DNA of 64,000 nt from CAMLJR01 sp964631955 (GTDB lineage: Bacteria; Pseudomonadota; Gammaproteobacteria; Pseudomonadales; CAMLJR01): assembly GCA_964631955.1 (NCBI GenBank), contig CAZWBA010000003.1:186001-250000 (forward strand), written 5' to 3'. A program made the position numbers and the translations under genes. Positions 1 through 8,358 of this stretch are shown here, piece after piece; the stretch's first letter is position 1, and each line of letters opens with the position of its first letter. The notes under the pieces were generated by a model that worked only from the letters and a program-made list of their open reading frames with translations, made no database searches and was not told where the DNA came from.

Positions 1-122
1 GCAGCATCGCCTGGAATGACACAACATTGAATATTCAATGGCCGACAAATAACGCCTCACCCATTTTGTCGGAGAAGGATCAAAATGGGAAAGCTCTGAC
101 CGAAGCTGAAACTTTTACTTAG
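1..122 (+). CDS. rmlC: dTDP-4-dehydrorhamnose 3,5-epimerase, C-terminal end (partial, 5' end outside window)
   Basis: An open frame enters from the left edge (first full codon at 3) and ends at TAG 120-122. The 39 visible residues read SIAWNDTTLNIQWP, then SPILSEKDQNGKALTEAETF, which is the usual RmlC C-terminus (IxWxDP...IxWP, then PILSxKD followed by AExF). RmlC epimerises dTDP-4-keto-6-deoxyglucose on the way to dTDP-L-rhamnose, a common core and O-antigen sugar, which fits the LPS genes that follow. Only the tail is present, so completeness and catalytic residues cannot be judged. Identification rests on the C-terminal pattern alone. Confidence 0.7.
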   Translation, partial: SIAWNDTTLNIQWPTNNASPILSEKDQNGKALTEAETFT

Positions 123-303
123 ATCGATCCAGATCGCAGGTGAAAACACAACTCCTTCCTAACCGATCGCGCATCGCCGCGCTACCAGAAAAACCCATTT
201 TATGCTCCAATAGCACCCGCTTTTTCCGCCTTAAATTCGTGCGCAAAGCCCGCTTTCACGCCGGGTGACGCACCCGCAACGCATAATCTGCAGGAGTTCG
301 ACT
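123..303. other. Intergenic region between rmlC and ilvE
   Basis: About 180 bases with no convincing reading frame. I see no clear sigma-70 promoter or terminator hairpin. The only decisive element is the AGGAG at 292-296, which serves as the ribosome binding site of ilvE. Confidence 0.5.
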
Positions 304-1230
304 ATGTCCATGGCCGACCGCGATGGTCTGATCTGGTTTGATGGCGAGATGGTTCCCTGGCGCGATGCCCAGGTACACGTCCTCACCCACACGCTGCACT
401 ACGGCATGGGTGTGTTCGAGGGTGTGCGCGCCTATCAGACCGAGAGCCGGGGCACCTGCATTTTCCGTCTCAACGAACACACCACACGCCTGCTCGACTC
501 GGCCAAGATCATGAATATGACCGTGCCTTTCAGCAAGGAAGAGCTCAATGAAGCCCAGCGTGCGGCGGTGCGTGAAAACAAACTGAGCGAAGCCTATATT
601 CGCCCGCTGATTTTCCTCGGGTCCGAAGGCATGGGCCTGCGCGCCGCCGGGCTGAGAGTGCATGTCGCTGTCGCCGCATGGAGCTGGCCGTCTTACATGG
701 CGCCCGAAACACGCGAGCTCGGCATCAAGGTACGCACCAGTTCGTATACCCGCCATCACGTGAATATCTCGATGACGCGTGCGAAGGCGAGCGGCCATTA
801 CATCAACTCGATGCTCGCATTGCAGGAGGCATTGAGTGCCGGCGCCGATGAAGCGCTGCTGCTCGATCCGGAAGGGTACGTCGCAGAAGGCTCGGGCGAG
901 AACGTATTCATCGTTCGCGACGGCATCATCTATACGCCGGAACTGACCGCCTGCCTCAACGGCATCACGCGCAACACGGTGTTCCAACTCGCGAAAGAAT
1001 GCGGTTATCCGCTCGTCGAAAAACGCATCACGCGCGATGAGGTGTATATCGCCGACGAAGCGTTTTTTACCGGCACGGCCGCCGAAGTCGTACCGATTCG
1101 CGAACTCGATGGCCGTATCATCGGCGCAGGTCGCCGCGGTCCGATCACCGAAAAACTGCAGGCGCTGTATTTCGATCAGGTCAAAGGCCGCCGCGCTCAG
1201 TTCGCGGAATGGCTCACCCCAGTCGCTTAA
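304..1230 (+). CDS. ilvE: Branched-chain amino acid aminotransferase
   Basis: PLP class IV aminotransferase of 308 residues that transfers the amino group between glutamate and the 2-oxo acids of Leu, Ile and Val in the cytoplasm. Visible family marks are the N-terminal LIWFDGEMVPWRDAQVHVLTH with HYGMGVFEGVRAY, the PLP lysine in TRAKASGHYINSMLA (K161), and EGSGENVFIV. The ATG at 304 is chosen because AGGAG lies 7 bases upstream; an in-frame GTG at 265 has no such site. The stop overlaps the start of waaF (TAATG), so the two are probably co-transcribed. The ilvE-waaF-waaC order is the same as in Pseudomonas. Confidence 0.95.
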   Translation: MSMADRDGLIWFDGEMVPWRDAQVHVLTHTLHYGMGVFEGVRAYQTESRGTCIFRLNEHTTRLLDSAKIMNMTVPFSKEELNEAQRAAVRENKLSEAYIRPLIFLGSEGMGLRAAGLRVHVAVAAWSWPSYMAPETRELGIKVRTSSYTRHHVNISMTRAKASGHYINSMLALQEALSAGADEALLLDPEGYVAEGSGENVFIVRDGIIYTPELTACLNGITRNTVFQLAKECGYPLVEKRITRDEVYIADEAFFTGTAAEVVPIRELDGRIIGAGRRGPITEKLQALYFDQVKGRRAQFAEWLTPVA

Positions 1231-2309
1231 TGTCCTCAAGAAGCGTTGCGAGTGCAGCAGCTTCCATCCTGGTCGTCGGCCCTGCATGGGTCGGCGACAT
1301 GGTGATGGCGCAAACATTATTTAAATTACTGCGCCAACAAAATCCCGCTATTGCTATCGATGTGCTCGCGCCCGCGTGGAGCATGCCGCTGCTCGAACGC
1401 ATGCCCGAAGTGCGTCGCGCCATTGCGATGCCGTTAGGGCATGGCAAGCTTGAGTTCGGTGTACGTTATCGTCTCGGTAAGGAGTTGCGCAAGACTCGCT
1501 ACGACCAGGCGATTCTGCTGCCTAATTCGCTGAAATCCGCGCTTGTACCTTGGTTCGCGCGCATAAAGAAACGCACGGGCTGGCGCGGCGAAATGCGTTA
1601 CGGTTTACTCAACGACCTGCGCATTCTCGATGAGCAACAATATCCGCTCATGGTCCAGCGTTTCGCCGCGCTCGCGTTTGCGCCCGATGCGGCACTACCC
1701 GGGCAATTGCCTCATCCACGACTGACCATCGATACCGCTGCGCGCGAACAATTGCTCGCGCAATTTCATATCGCAGCCGACAAACCCATGCTGGCATTGT
1801 GTCCCGGCGCCGAATTCGGCCCCGCCAAACGCTGGCCCGAAAATCATTACGCCGAAGTTGCGTGCTCCATGCTCGAACGCGGCTGGCAGGTGGCAATTTT
1901 CGGCTCCGAAAAAGATCGGCCCGGTGCCCAGAGCATCACCGATTCAATTCCCGAGCAAGCGCGCGAGCGCGTTTTCAATCTCGCCGGCGTTACCCGACTC
2001 GAACAGGCCGTCGACCTTCTATCCGCAGCGGCGGCGGTCGTCACCAACGATTCCGGCCTTATGCATATCGCCGCCGCGACATGTCGCCCGCTCGTCGTTG
2101 TGTACGGCTCGACATCACCCGGCTTCACGCCGCCGCTCGCCGAGCACGTGAAAATCCTGCAGCTGGATGTCGATTGTGGCCCGTGCTTTCAACGCGAATG
2201 CCCGCTCGGCCATTTAAAATGCCTGCGCGAGCTGTCGCCGGCGAGCGTCATCGCCGCGCTGAACGAATTGCTCGCCGACAATCCCGTTACAACCATCGCA
2301 TCGGAATAA
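1230..2309 (+). CDS. waaF: ADP-heptose:LPS heptosyltransferase II
   Basis: GT9 family protein of 359 residues. It adds the second L-glycero-D-manno-heptose to the LPS inner core on the cytoplasmic face of the inner membrane. The N-terminal VVGPAWVGDMVMAQTLF, the central LCPGAEFGPAKRWPENHYAEV and the C-terminal VTNDSGLMHIAAA and YGSTSPGFTPPL are typical of WaaF. ATG 1230 overlaps the ilvE stop by one base; an ATG at 1209 inside ilvE is also in frame. Neither has a clear Shine-Dalgarno sequence, so translational coupling to ilvE is likely. It is followed six bases later by waaC. Confidence 0.95.
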   Translation: MSSRSVASAAASILVVGPAWVGDMVMAQTLFKLLRQQNPAIAIDVLAPAWSMPLLERMPEVRRAIAMPLGHGKLEFGVRYRLGKELRKTRYDQAILLPNSLKSALVPWFARIKKRTGWRGEMRYGLLNDLRILDEQQYPLMVQRFAALAFAPDAALPGQLPHPRLTIDTAAREQLLAQFHIAADKPMLALCPGAEFGPAKRWPENHYAEVACSMLERGWQVAIFGSEKDRPGAQSITDSIPEQARERVFNLAGVTRLEQAVDLLSAAAAVVTNDSGLMHIAAATCRPLVVVYGSTSPGFTPPLAEHVKILQLDVDCGPCFQRECPLGHLKCLRELSPASVIAALNELLADNPVTTIASE

Positions 2310-2315
2310 TGTTGA

Positions 2316-3326
2316 ATGCGCATACTCGTGGTGAAAACGTCCTCGCTCGGCGATGTCATCCATACATTACCCGCGCTCACCGATGCCATGCGCGCAATGC
2401 CTTACGCCATGTTCGACTGGGCCGTCGAAGAAGCCTTTCAGGAAGTGCCGGCCTGGCATCCTGCGGTGCGCGAAGTGATTCCCGTGGCACTGCGCCGCTG
2501 GCGCAAATCGACAGGCACATTTTTATTTGGCCATGAATGGCGCGAATGCAAACGACGGCTGCGCGACAACCGATACGACTGCGTGATCGACGCGCAGGGA
2601 TTGCTCAAGAGTGTCTGGGTGGCCCGGCAAGCCGGCGCGCCCATCTACGGACTCGATCGCAACTCCGCGCGCGAGCCCGCTGCAGCGTGGTTTTATCGTT
2701 ATCAATTCGATATCCCCCGAAACCAGCATGCAGTGGAACGCGTGCGCCAGCTGTTCGCACACACGCTGGGTTATCCGCTACCCGAAACACGCGGCGATTA
2801 CGGCCTCGATAAAAACCATTTCGTCGATATCGTACCGCGCGAACGTCGCGTGCTGTTTCTGCACGGGACGACGCGCGCCGATAAGCACTGGCCGGAAGCG
2901 TATTGGCGGCAACTCTGTTCACGCGTCAACTCCGCCGGTTATCGCGTGCTGCTGCCGTGGGGAAATGAGGCCGAACACGCACGCGCGCAACGCATCGCCG
3001 CCGATGCAATCGACGCACAGGTATTGCCGCGCCTGAATTTATCCCAGCTCGCCGCGGAAATTGCCACGTGTACCGCCGTTGTCACTGTGGATAGCGGGCT
3101 GGGGCATCTGACCGCTGCGCTCGATGTACCTGCGATAGCGCTGTACGGTCCGACCGATCCGGCCAGAATCGGCACCTATGGCCTGCATCAGACCCACCTG
3201 CATGTCGATGATTTTCCGAAAGTGAGCGCGGTTACCGATCCACCCATCATGGCGCCGCTGACAGCAGATATCGTGTGGAATACTCTTCAACCGTTATTGA
3301 TTCAAACAAAGGAAACGACACTTTGA
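2316..3326 (+). CDS. waaC: LPS heptosyltransferase I
   Basis: GT9 protein of 336 residues that transfers the first heptose from ADP-heptose to Kdo2-lipid A. The N-terminus MRILVVKTSSLGDVIHTLPAL is diagnostic for WaaC. LHGTTRADKHWPEAYW and VTVDSGLGHLTAALDVPAIALYG form the nucleotide-sugar binding half. It starts six bases after waaF and its stop codon overlaps the TTG start of the next gene. The order waaF-waaC-waaG plus kinase is that of Pseudomonas core loci. Confidence 0.95.
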   Translation: MRILVVKTSSLGDVIHTLPALTDAMRAMPYAMFDWAVEEAFQEVPAWHPAVREVIPVALRRWRKSTGTFLFGHEWRECKRRLRDNRYDCVIDAQGLLKSVWVARQAGAPIYGLDRNSAREPAAAWFYRYQFDIPRNQHAVERVRQLFAHTLGYPLPETRGDYGLDKNHFVDIVPRERRVLFLHGTTRADKHWPEAYWRQLCSRVNSAGYRVLLPWGNEAEHARAQRIAADAIDAQVLPRLNLSQLAAEIATCTAVVTVDSGLGHLTAALDVPAIALYGPTDPARIGTYGLHQTHLHVDDFPKVSAVTDPPIMAPLTADIVWNTLQPLLIQTKETTL

Positions 3327-3826
3327 GTAAGCGGATGTGTGGTGGGATATTTGCGCTGCTCGCTATTTTTTTATCGACAAGTGCAGCGCACGCGATCGAT
3401 CAGGCCGACGCCGTGCTGGTAAAGAAAACCGAACGCTCTCTATATCTATTGCGCGAAGGCCGCGTATTGAAACAATACAGAATCATGCTGGGACCGCGCC
3501 CCAAAGGCCCGAAATTGATGGAGGGCGACGATCGCACCCCCGAAGGCCATTACACCCTCGATCGCAAAAATCCCAACAGCCGCTTTTACAAATCGATTCG
3601 TGTATCGTATCCCAATACATTCGATATCGAGCGCGCAAAAAAATACAATGTCGACCCCGGCAACTGGATCATGATTCACGGCATGAAAAATGGCTGGAGC
3701 GAAAACACGCGAAAGCAGGCGCTCGCATTCAACTGGACCGACGGCTGCATCGCTGTCACCGATCGCGACATGGACGAAATCTGGGAAGCCATCGAAGTCG
3801 GCACACCGATCGAGATACAGCCATGA
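3323..3826 (+). CDS. YkuD-family L,D-transpeptidase (YafK/ErfK type), exported
   Basis: A 167-residue protein with a signal peptide (SKRMCGGIFALLAIFLSTSAAHA) followed by a YkuD catalytic domain. HG at the start of HGMKNGW and the nucleophilic cysteine in TDGCIAVTDRDMDEIW match the H...[ST]xGC motif. Such enzymes cross-link peptidoglycan at meso-diaminopimelate or anchor lipoproteins. The start is inferred as TTG 3323, overlapping the waaC stop, because AAAGGAAA lies about nine bases upstream and the result begins directly with a signal peptide; an upstream ATG at 3275 lies inside waaC. Its position between waaC and waaG suggests envelope coordination, but no direct LPS role follows from sequence. 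Confidence 0.85.
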   Translation: MSKRMCGGIFALLAIFLSTSAAHAIDQADAVLVKKTERSLYLLREGRVLKQYRIMLGPRPKGPKLMEGDDRTPEGHYTLDRKNPNSRFYKSIRVSYPNTFDIERAKKYNVDPGNWIMIHGMKNGWSENTRKQALAFNWTDGCIAVTDRDMDEIWEAIEVGTPIEIQP

Positions 3827-3858
3827 GCGCGATGAATACAGCCATGAGCGAAAGCGGA
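3817..3858. repeat. Short imperfect tandem repeat at the end of the transpeptidase gene
   Basis: The 13-mer ACAGCCATGAGCG occurs at 3817 and again at 3838, 21 bases apart, across the stop codon of the transpeptidase gene. The second copy gives a 23-codon frame (3823-3894) that I do not consider a gene. Confidence 0.5.
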
Positions 3859-3904
3859 GCAATCGCAATCGTCGCAACAGAAAATCGGGGATGAGTTTAT
3901 CGAT

Positions 3905-5047
3905 ATGAATCTGGGCTTCGCGCTGTTTCACTATTTTCCTTACGGAGGCCTTGAGCGCGACATGCTTACTATCGCGCGCACCTGCCGCGAGCGCGGTCAT
4001 GACGTAACGATTTACACCGGCGACTGGCGGGGCGAAAAGCCGGCCGATATGCAGGTAGTCGAGATTCCGTTGCGCGCACGTACCAACCACGCGCGCGCTC
4101 ACGAATTTGCCGCGCGCCTGCAAAAAACGCGCGACCCGAAACTCGATGCCATGGTGGGCTTCAACAAAATGCCGGGGCTTGATGTCTATTATGCTGCCGA
4201 CACCTGCTTCGCCCGGAAAGCAGTCGAAGAGCGCAATTTTTTTTATCGCCTGACACCGCGCTGCCACGCATTTCTCGCACTTGAGAAAGCCGTATTCTCC
4301 CGCGAAAGCAACACAGAAATATTGATGATCGCCGAAGCGCAAATCGGCGTTTATCAGCAGTACTATCAAACACCGCGCGATCGCCTACATCTGCTGCCAC
4401 CGAGCGTACGTCGTGACTGCGTGATGCCCGGCGATTATGCCGAGCAGCGCGAAAAGATACGCACGCAACACCAGTTGCGCGAAAACGATATTTTAATTTT
4501 ATTCATCGGGTCCGATTACCGCAGAAAAGGTCTCGATCGCGTGCTGCGCGGCATCGCTGCCCTTAATCCAACCTTGCGTAGCCGCATCAAGCTGTGGGTC
4601 ATTGGCCAGGACAAGCCCAATCCGTTTATCAATCTGGCGCGCACGCTTGAAGTGGAGAACTGCATCAGCTTTCTGGGCGCACGCGATGACGTACCGAATT
4701 TATTGTGGGGTGCCGATTTACTGTTACATCCCGCGTACAGTGAAGCTGCCGGCTTAGTATTGCTCGAAGCGATGGCGGCAGGCGTGCCCGTCATCGCATC
4801 GGCTGTTTGCGGACATGCGCACTACATCAGCAAACACGCACTGGGCCGCGAATTAAAAGAGCCGATTGCTCCGCGCGATGTCGCCGCCGCCATTTCCGCA
4901 GTGGTCGCAGAAAATCGTGCGACCTGGCGCGAGCGCAGCAAGCTTTTTATCGAGCGCGCCGATATATTTTCAATGCCGCAACGTGCAGCCGATATCGTTG
5001 AAAAGGTCGCCACGCGTCGCCAATCCCCACTGGGCTCGCATGCATGA
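3905..5047 (+). CDS. waaG: LPS core glucosyltransferase WaaG (GT4)
   Basis: A 380-residue GT-B fold enzyme that adds the first outer-core hexose to heptose II. MNLGFALFHYFPYGGLERDMLTI at the N-terminus and VGFNKMPGLDVYYAADTCF are WaaG signatures. GSDYRRKGLDRVLRGI followed by HPAYSEAAGLVLLEAMAAGVPV is the GT4 donor site with the EX7E motif. Its 3' end overlaps the next gene by four bases (ATGA), so the kinase gene is translationally coupled. Length and motifs agree with WaaG over the whole protein. Confidence 0.94.
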   Translation: MNLGFALFHYFPYGGLERDMLTIARTCRERGHDVTIYTGDWRGEKPADMQVVEIPLRARTNHARAHEFAARLQKTRDPKLDAMVGFNKMPGLDVYYAADTCFARKAVEERNFFYRLTPRCHAFLALEKAVFSRESNTEILMIAEAQIGVYQQYYQTPRDRLHLLPPSVRRDCVMPGDYAEQREKIRTQHQLRENDILILFIGSDYRRKGLDRVLRGIAALNPTLRSRIKLWVIGQDKPNPFINLARTLEVENCISFLGARDDVPNLLWGADLLLHPAYSEAAGLVLLEAMAAGVPVIASAVCGHAHYISKHALGRELKEPIAPRDVAAAISAVVAENRATWRERSKLFIERADIFSMPQRAADIVEKVATRRQSPLGSHA

Positions 5048-7335
5048 CCAGCCGCAGCGGCCGCACACTTTTTTTGCGGGATGATATTGCAGCCATGTGG
5101 AAAGGACTCGATCCCTTCGAGGCGGCACAGGCACAGACCGGAATTATTTTTCGCGACAAGGAAGGCCGCCGCACGCTTCGTTTCGAACAGGACGGACGCG
5201 GTTTTTTTCTGAAACTGCATCAGGGCGTTGGCTGGAAAGAGATTTTCAAAAATCTTCTGCAAGGTCGCCTGCCTGTTCTTGGCGCCGAAAATGAATATCG
5301 CGCCATCGTCGCTTTCGAAAAACTTGGCATCGATACGCTGAGCATTGCGGCGTACGGCAAGCAGGGCGCCAACCCCGCCACGCAATTGTCTTTTCTGGTG
5401 ACCGACGAACTAAACAATGTCGAGACGCTGGAAGATCTTTGCGGTCGCTGGCCACAGCAACCCCCATCGCCTACTTTCAAAACCAGTCTTATCGAGCGTG
5501 TAGCACGTATCGCACGCATCATGCACAACAACGGCATCAATCATCGCGACTTTTATCTCTGCCATTTTCTATTGGAGAAAACGGCGCACGACAATGATAT
5601 CGATACACGAAAGCTTTATTTAATGGATCTGCATCGCGCCCAAATTCGCAAAGACGTACCGCAGCGCTGGCAGGTGAAGGATATTGGTGGACTGTATTAT
5701 TCGGCGCTCGATATTGGCCTGAATCGCCGGGACATTTTTCGTTTTATACGCGCCTACACGCAACAGCCATTGCGCGAAGCATTAGGCAGCCATCATAAAT
5801 TCTGGCAGGCTGTGCGATCACGTGCGCACCGCATTTATGTGCGCGATCATCGCCGCGAACCCACATCGCCAGCCTGGGCTCTGCATGCAGCGCGTCACCA
5901 GCCTCAAATGCTCGATGCTTTTCTGCAGGGCGAACGCAACCTGCCGGTACCTTCCACGTTATCTTTGCTCGTCGACAAAGAGACTAAAACCCTAAGCGTT
6001 GAAAAAGTATTGCGATTATTGCCACGCAAACGACTGGTGGTAAAAGCAACCCTCGGCAACCAAACCGTCGTCGCCAAATTATTCGTACGCTCGTCGAGCA
6101 GCCAGCGCCATGTCGCACGCGAAAATGCCGGCTACGATGCGGCAATGAAATCCGGTGTGGCCTGTCCGAAATTGCTCGGTAACTTCGCAACACAATGCGG
6201 ACGTTTTGAAGGCGTACTTTATGAATTCATCGACGCCGGAGCGCTTGGCGATAACTGGTCAGCGTTCGACACCACTGCCAAAATGCGATGGCTGCAACAG
6301 CTTATAAATTCCATGCTCGTTCTGCACAAGGCAGGCGTGTATCAAAGCGATATTCACGCCGATAATTTTTTACTCAAGGGCGATGAACTATATCTACTCG
6401 ATTTAGGCAGCATCGTTTGCGATAAGGCGCCACTGGCACGCGAAAAAAGCATTTCCAATCTTGGCGCCCTGATCGCGCAATTTACATTGAGCGAACGCCG
6501 ACTATTTTCATCGGCGATCGCCGATTATTGCTCAGCACGAGAATGGCCTGAGAACTCACAATTCAACAGTCAGTTGCAAGCTGCCATTCATGTTCACTGG
6601 CAGGCACGCAAAGAGGATTATCTGAACAAAGCTTTACGCGAATGCAGGCTCACCACATTCAAGCAATCGTTCTGGCGGCGACAAGCCATCCGCCGTTCAT
6701 GGCTCAGCGATGAAACCTCACAACTCTGCGCAGATCCCGATCACCTTATGGAAAGCGGCGAGCTACTGAAAGCCGGCAATACCGCAACCGTGGTCAAAAC
6801 AAAACTGAACGGTCATCCGGTCATTATCAAACGCTACAACATTAAAAACTGGCGGCATGCCCTAAGCCGTGCGCTACGACCGACGCGGGCCGAACACTCA
6901 TGGTTATACGCGCACTGGCTTGAACTCGCCGGCGTCGAAAGTATGAAGCCCATTGCGTTGATAGAAAAACGTTTCGGATTTTTACGCAGCACAGCTTATT
7001 TCGTTGGCAGCTGGATCGAGGGGATCGATTTGCTTTCCATCGGCCAGCAACGCTCATTGACCGATATCGAACTTGCCCACCTGCACACGCTTTTAGAAAC
7101 CATGTGTGATTCCCAGTTGAGCCACGGTGATTTTAAAGCAAACAATCTACTGTTAAACAAAAATGGAATCGCATTAATCGATCTCGATGCCATGCGCGAG
7201 CACTCAACCAAAAAAAGTTGGCGGCGTGCTCTTGAACGCGATATGGCGAGATTGCTGCGCAATTGGGCGCCTACTCAAACCGCTCATCAACAAGCGCTGA
7301 CAGTTATCAAGCAAGTACAATCGAGGAAGTTTTAA
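5044..7335 (+). CDS. waaP: Triple-kinase LPS protein: WaaP heptose kinase fused to two further Kdo/WaaP-type kinase domains
   Basis: A 763-residue protein. Residues 1 to about 270 are a WaaP-type core heptose kinase: FFLKLHQGVGWKEIFKNLLQGR, catalytic NHRDFYLCHFLL (D169) and metal-binding LMDLHRAQ (D195). A second domain, about 300-555, has SDIHADNFLL (D436, N441) and LLDLGS (D453). A third, about 565-763, has VIIKRYN, SHGDFKANNLLL (D696) and ALIDLDAM (D713). All three keep catalytic and metal-binding aspartates, so all could be active. WaaP phosphorylates heptose I of the inner core. In Pseudomonas, separate small kinase genes follow waaP, so this looks like a fusion of such neighbours. No internal stop or frameshift is visible. 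The substrates of domains 2 and 3 are unknown. Confidence 0.9.
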   Translation: MTSRSGRTLFLRDDIAAMWKGLDPFEAAQAQTGIIFRDKEGRRTLRFEQDGRGFFLKLHQGVGWKEIFKNLLQGRLPVLGAENEYRAIVAFEKLGIDTLSIAAYGKQGANPATQLSFLVTDELNNVETLEDLCGRWPQQPPSPTFKTSLIERVARIARIMHNNGINHRDFYLCHFLLEKTAHDNDIDTRKLYLMDLHRAQIRKDVPQRWQVKDIGGLYYSALDIGLNRRDIFRFIRAYTQQPLREALGSHHKFWQAVRSRAHRIYVRDHRREPTSPAWALHAARHQPQMLDAFLQGERNLPVPSTLSLLVDKETKTLSVEKVLRLLPRKRLVVKATLGNQTVVAKLFVRSSSSQRHVARENAGYDAAMKSGVACPKLLGNFATQCGRFEGVLYEFIDAGALGDNWSAFDTTAKMRWLQQLINSMLVLHKAGVYQSDIHADNFLLKGDELYLLDLGSIVCDKAPLAREKSISNLGALIAQFTLSERRLFSSAIADYCSAREWPENSQFNSQLQAAIHVHWQARKEDYLNKALRECRLTTFKQSFWRRQAIRRSWLSDETSQLCADPDHLMESGELLKAGNTATVVKTKLNGHPVIIKRYNIKNWRHALSRALRPTRAEHSWLYAHWLELAGVESMKPIALIEKRFGFLRSTAYFVGSWIEGIDLLSIGQQRSLTDIELAHLHTLLETMCDSQLSHGDFKANNLLLNKNGIALIDLDAMREHSTKKSWRRALERDMARLLRNWAPTQTAHQQALTVIKQVQSRKF

Positions 7336-8309
7336 TGCGAATTCTGTTAGTCGTGATGAAAGAGCGGCGCGCCGTGATCGATCATCTTTATGCGAGTATC
7401 AAGCTTAGCAATCCTGAATGCGACGTATTGCGACTAAGCAGCGAGGACCAGGCCAATCTCGACAACTACTTCCGTAAACATATAGATGTAGCCGCCTATG
7501 ATCGAATTATTTTTGCTCTACGTTCCAAAAAAATATTTGCACAGCCTGTATTTTTTCAAAAACTCGACAACTTAGCCTTTCTTGAATACGACGCCTGCCA
7601 GAACTATGTCAATGTCAAGAACAAAGGCAAATTTACGCGACTATATAGCGCAGTACCGTGGGCGCGTCTCATCGTTTCTGGGCATACAGTAGCGAACCGT
7701 CTTCGCCAGGATGGCTTTGATGCCGTCTTTGTCCCTAAAGGATACGATGACACTGAACTGAGAAACCTGAATCAGGAACGACCCGTCGAGCTTGGTTTTA
7801 TAGGCTCCATCAACAATTCGATTTATATCGAGCGCGTAAAACACATTGAAGATATTGCAAAAAAGTTTCCTTTGAAAACTTTTCGAACCTTCTCTGCCGA
7901 AGAATACCTACGAAAGCTTAACAGCATACGTTTTTTTGTATCAGCGGACCTAGGCTTCAACGAGTACATGCTGAAAAATTTTGAAGCCATGGCTTGCGGC
8001 TGCGTTGTGTTAGCCTACAACCATGGCGAGGAAGAAAATGCAGCCCTTGGTTTTCGCGATATGGAAAACATAGTGCTCTATCGAGATCTCGAAGAGTTTT
8101 CAGAAAAAATGGATCTACTGCGCGCAGATGATACCCTGACATCTAGAATTGCCGCAGCCGGACAACGGCTCGTTGAGGGGCGGAACGCTTTCAGCATATT
8201 GGGCCCCAAAATCATACAGGCGCTGCGCCCAAATTTGCGCGATCGAGTCAGTTATCCTCCTAGAAAAATCACTCTTATCGAACGCCTTAGACTACATCTG
8301 AGCACCTAA
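7335..8309 (+). CDS. CgeB-like GT1/GT4-type glycosyltransferase
   Basis: A 324-residue protein starting at ATG 7335, which overlaps the stop of the triple-kinase gene by one base; CGAGGA lies about ten bases upstream. The N-terminus MRILLVVMKERRAVIDHLYASI and the C-terminal donor-site region (FNEYMLKNFEAMACGCVVLAYN, then GLGFRDMENIVLY-like spacing) resemble glycosyltransferases with a GT1-type C-terminal domain such as CgeB. It probably adds a core or O-chain sugar; donor and acceptor cannot be predicted. From here on the DNA is more A+T-rich than the core genes before it, suggesting an exchangeable part of the locus. Confidence 0.7.
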   Translation: MRILLVVMKERRAVIDHLYASIKLSNPECDVLRLSSEDQANLDNYFRKHIDVAAYDRIIFALRSKKIFAQPVFFQKLDNLAFLEYDACQNYVNVKNKGKFTRLYSAVPWARLIVSGHTVANRLRQDGFDAVFVPKGYDDTELRNLNQERPVELGFIGSINNSIYIERVKHIEDIAKKFPLKTFRTFSAEEYLRKLNSIRFFVSADLGFNEYMLKNFEAMACGCVVLAYNHGEEENAALGFRDMENIVLYRDLEEFSEKMDLLRADDTLTSRIAAAGQRLVEGRNAFSILGPKIIQALRPNLRDRVSYPPRKITLIERLRLHLST

Positions 8310-8358
8310 TAAACCCACTTACACTTTAAATTATCACGAAGTTTAGAGCTTACAGAGC

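Noticed and set aside
256..1317. A 353-codon minus-strand frame opposite ilvE
   Set aside because: ilvE is supported by motifs over its whole length and a ribosome binding site; the opposite frame matches nothing and is a codon-bias shadow.
3823..3894. A 23-codon frame between the transpeptidase gene and waaG
   Set aside because: It arises from a short tandem duplication and has no own ribosome binding site or recognisable product.
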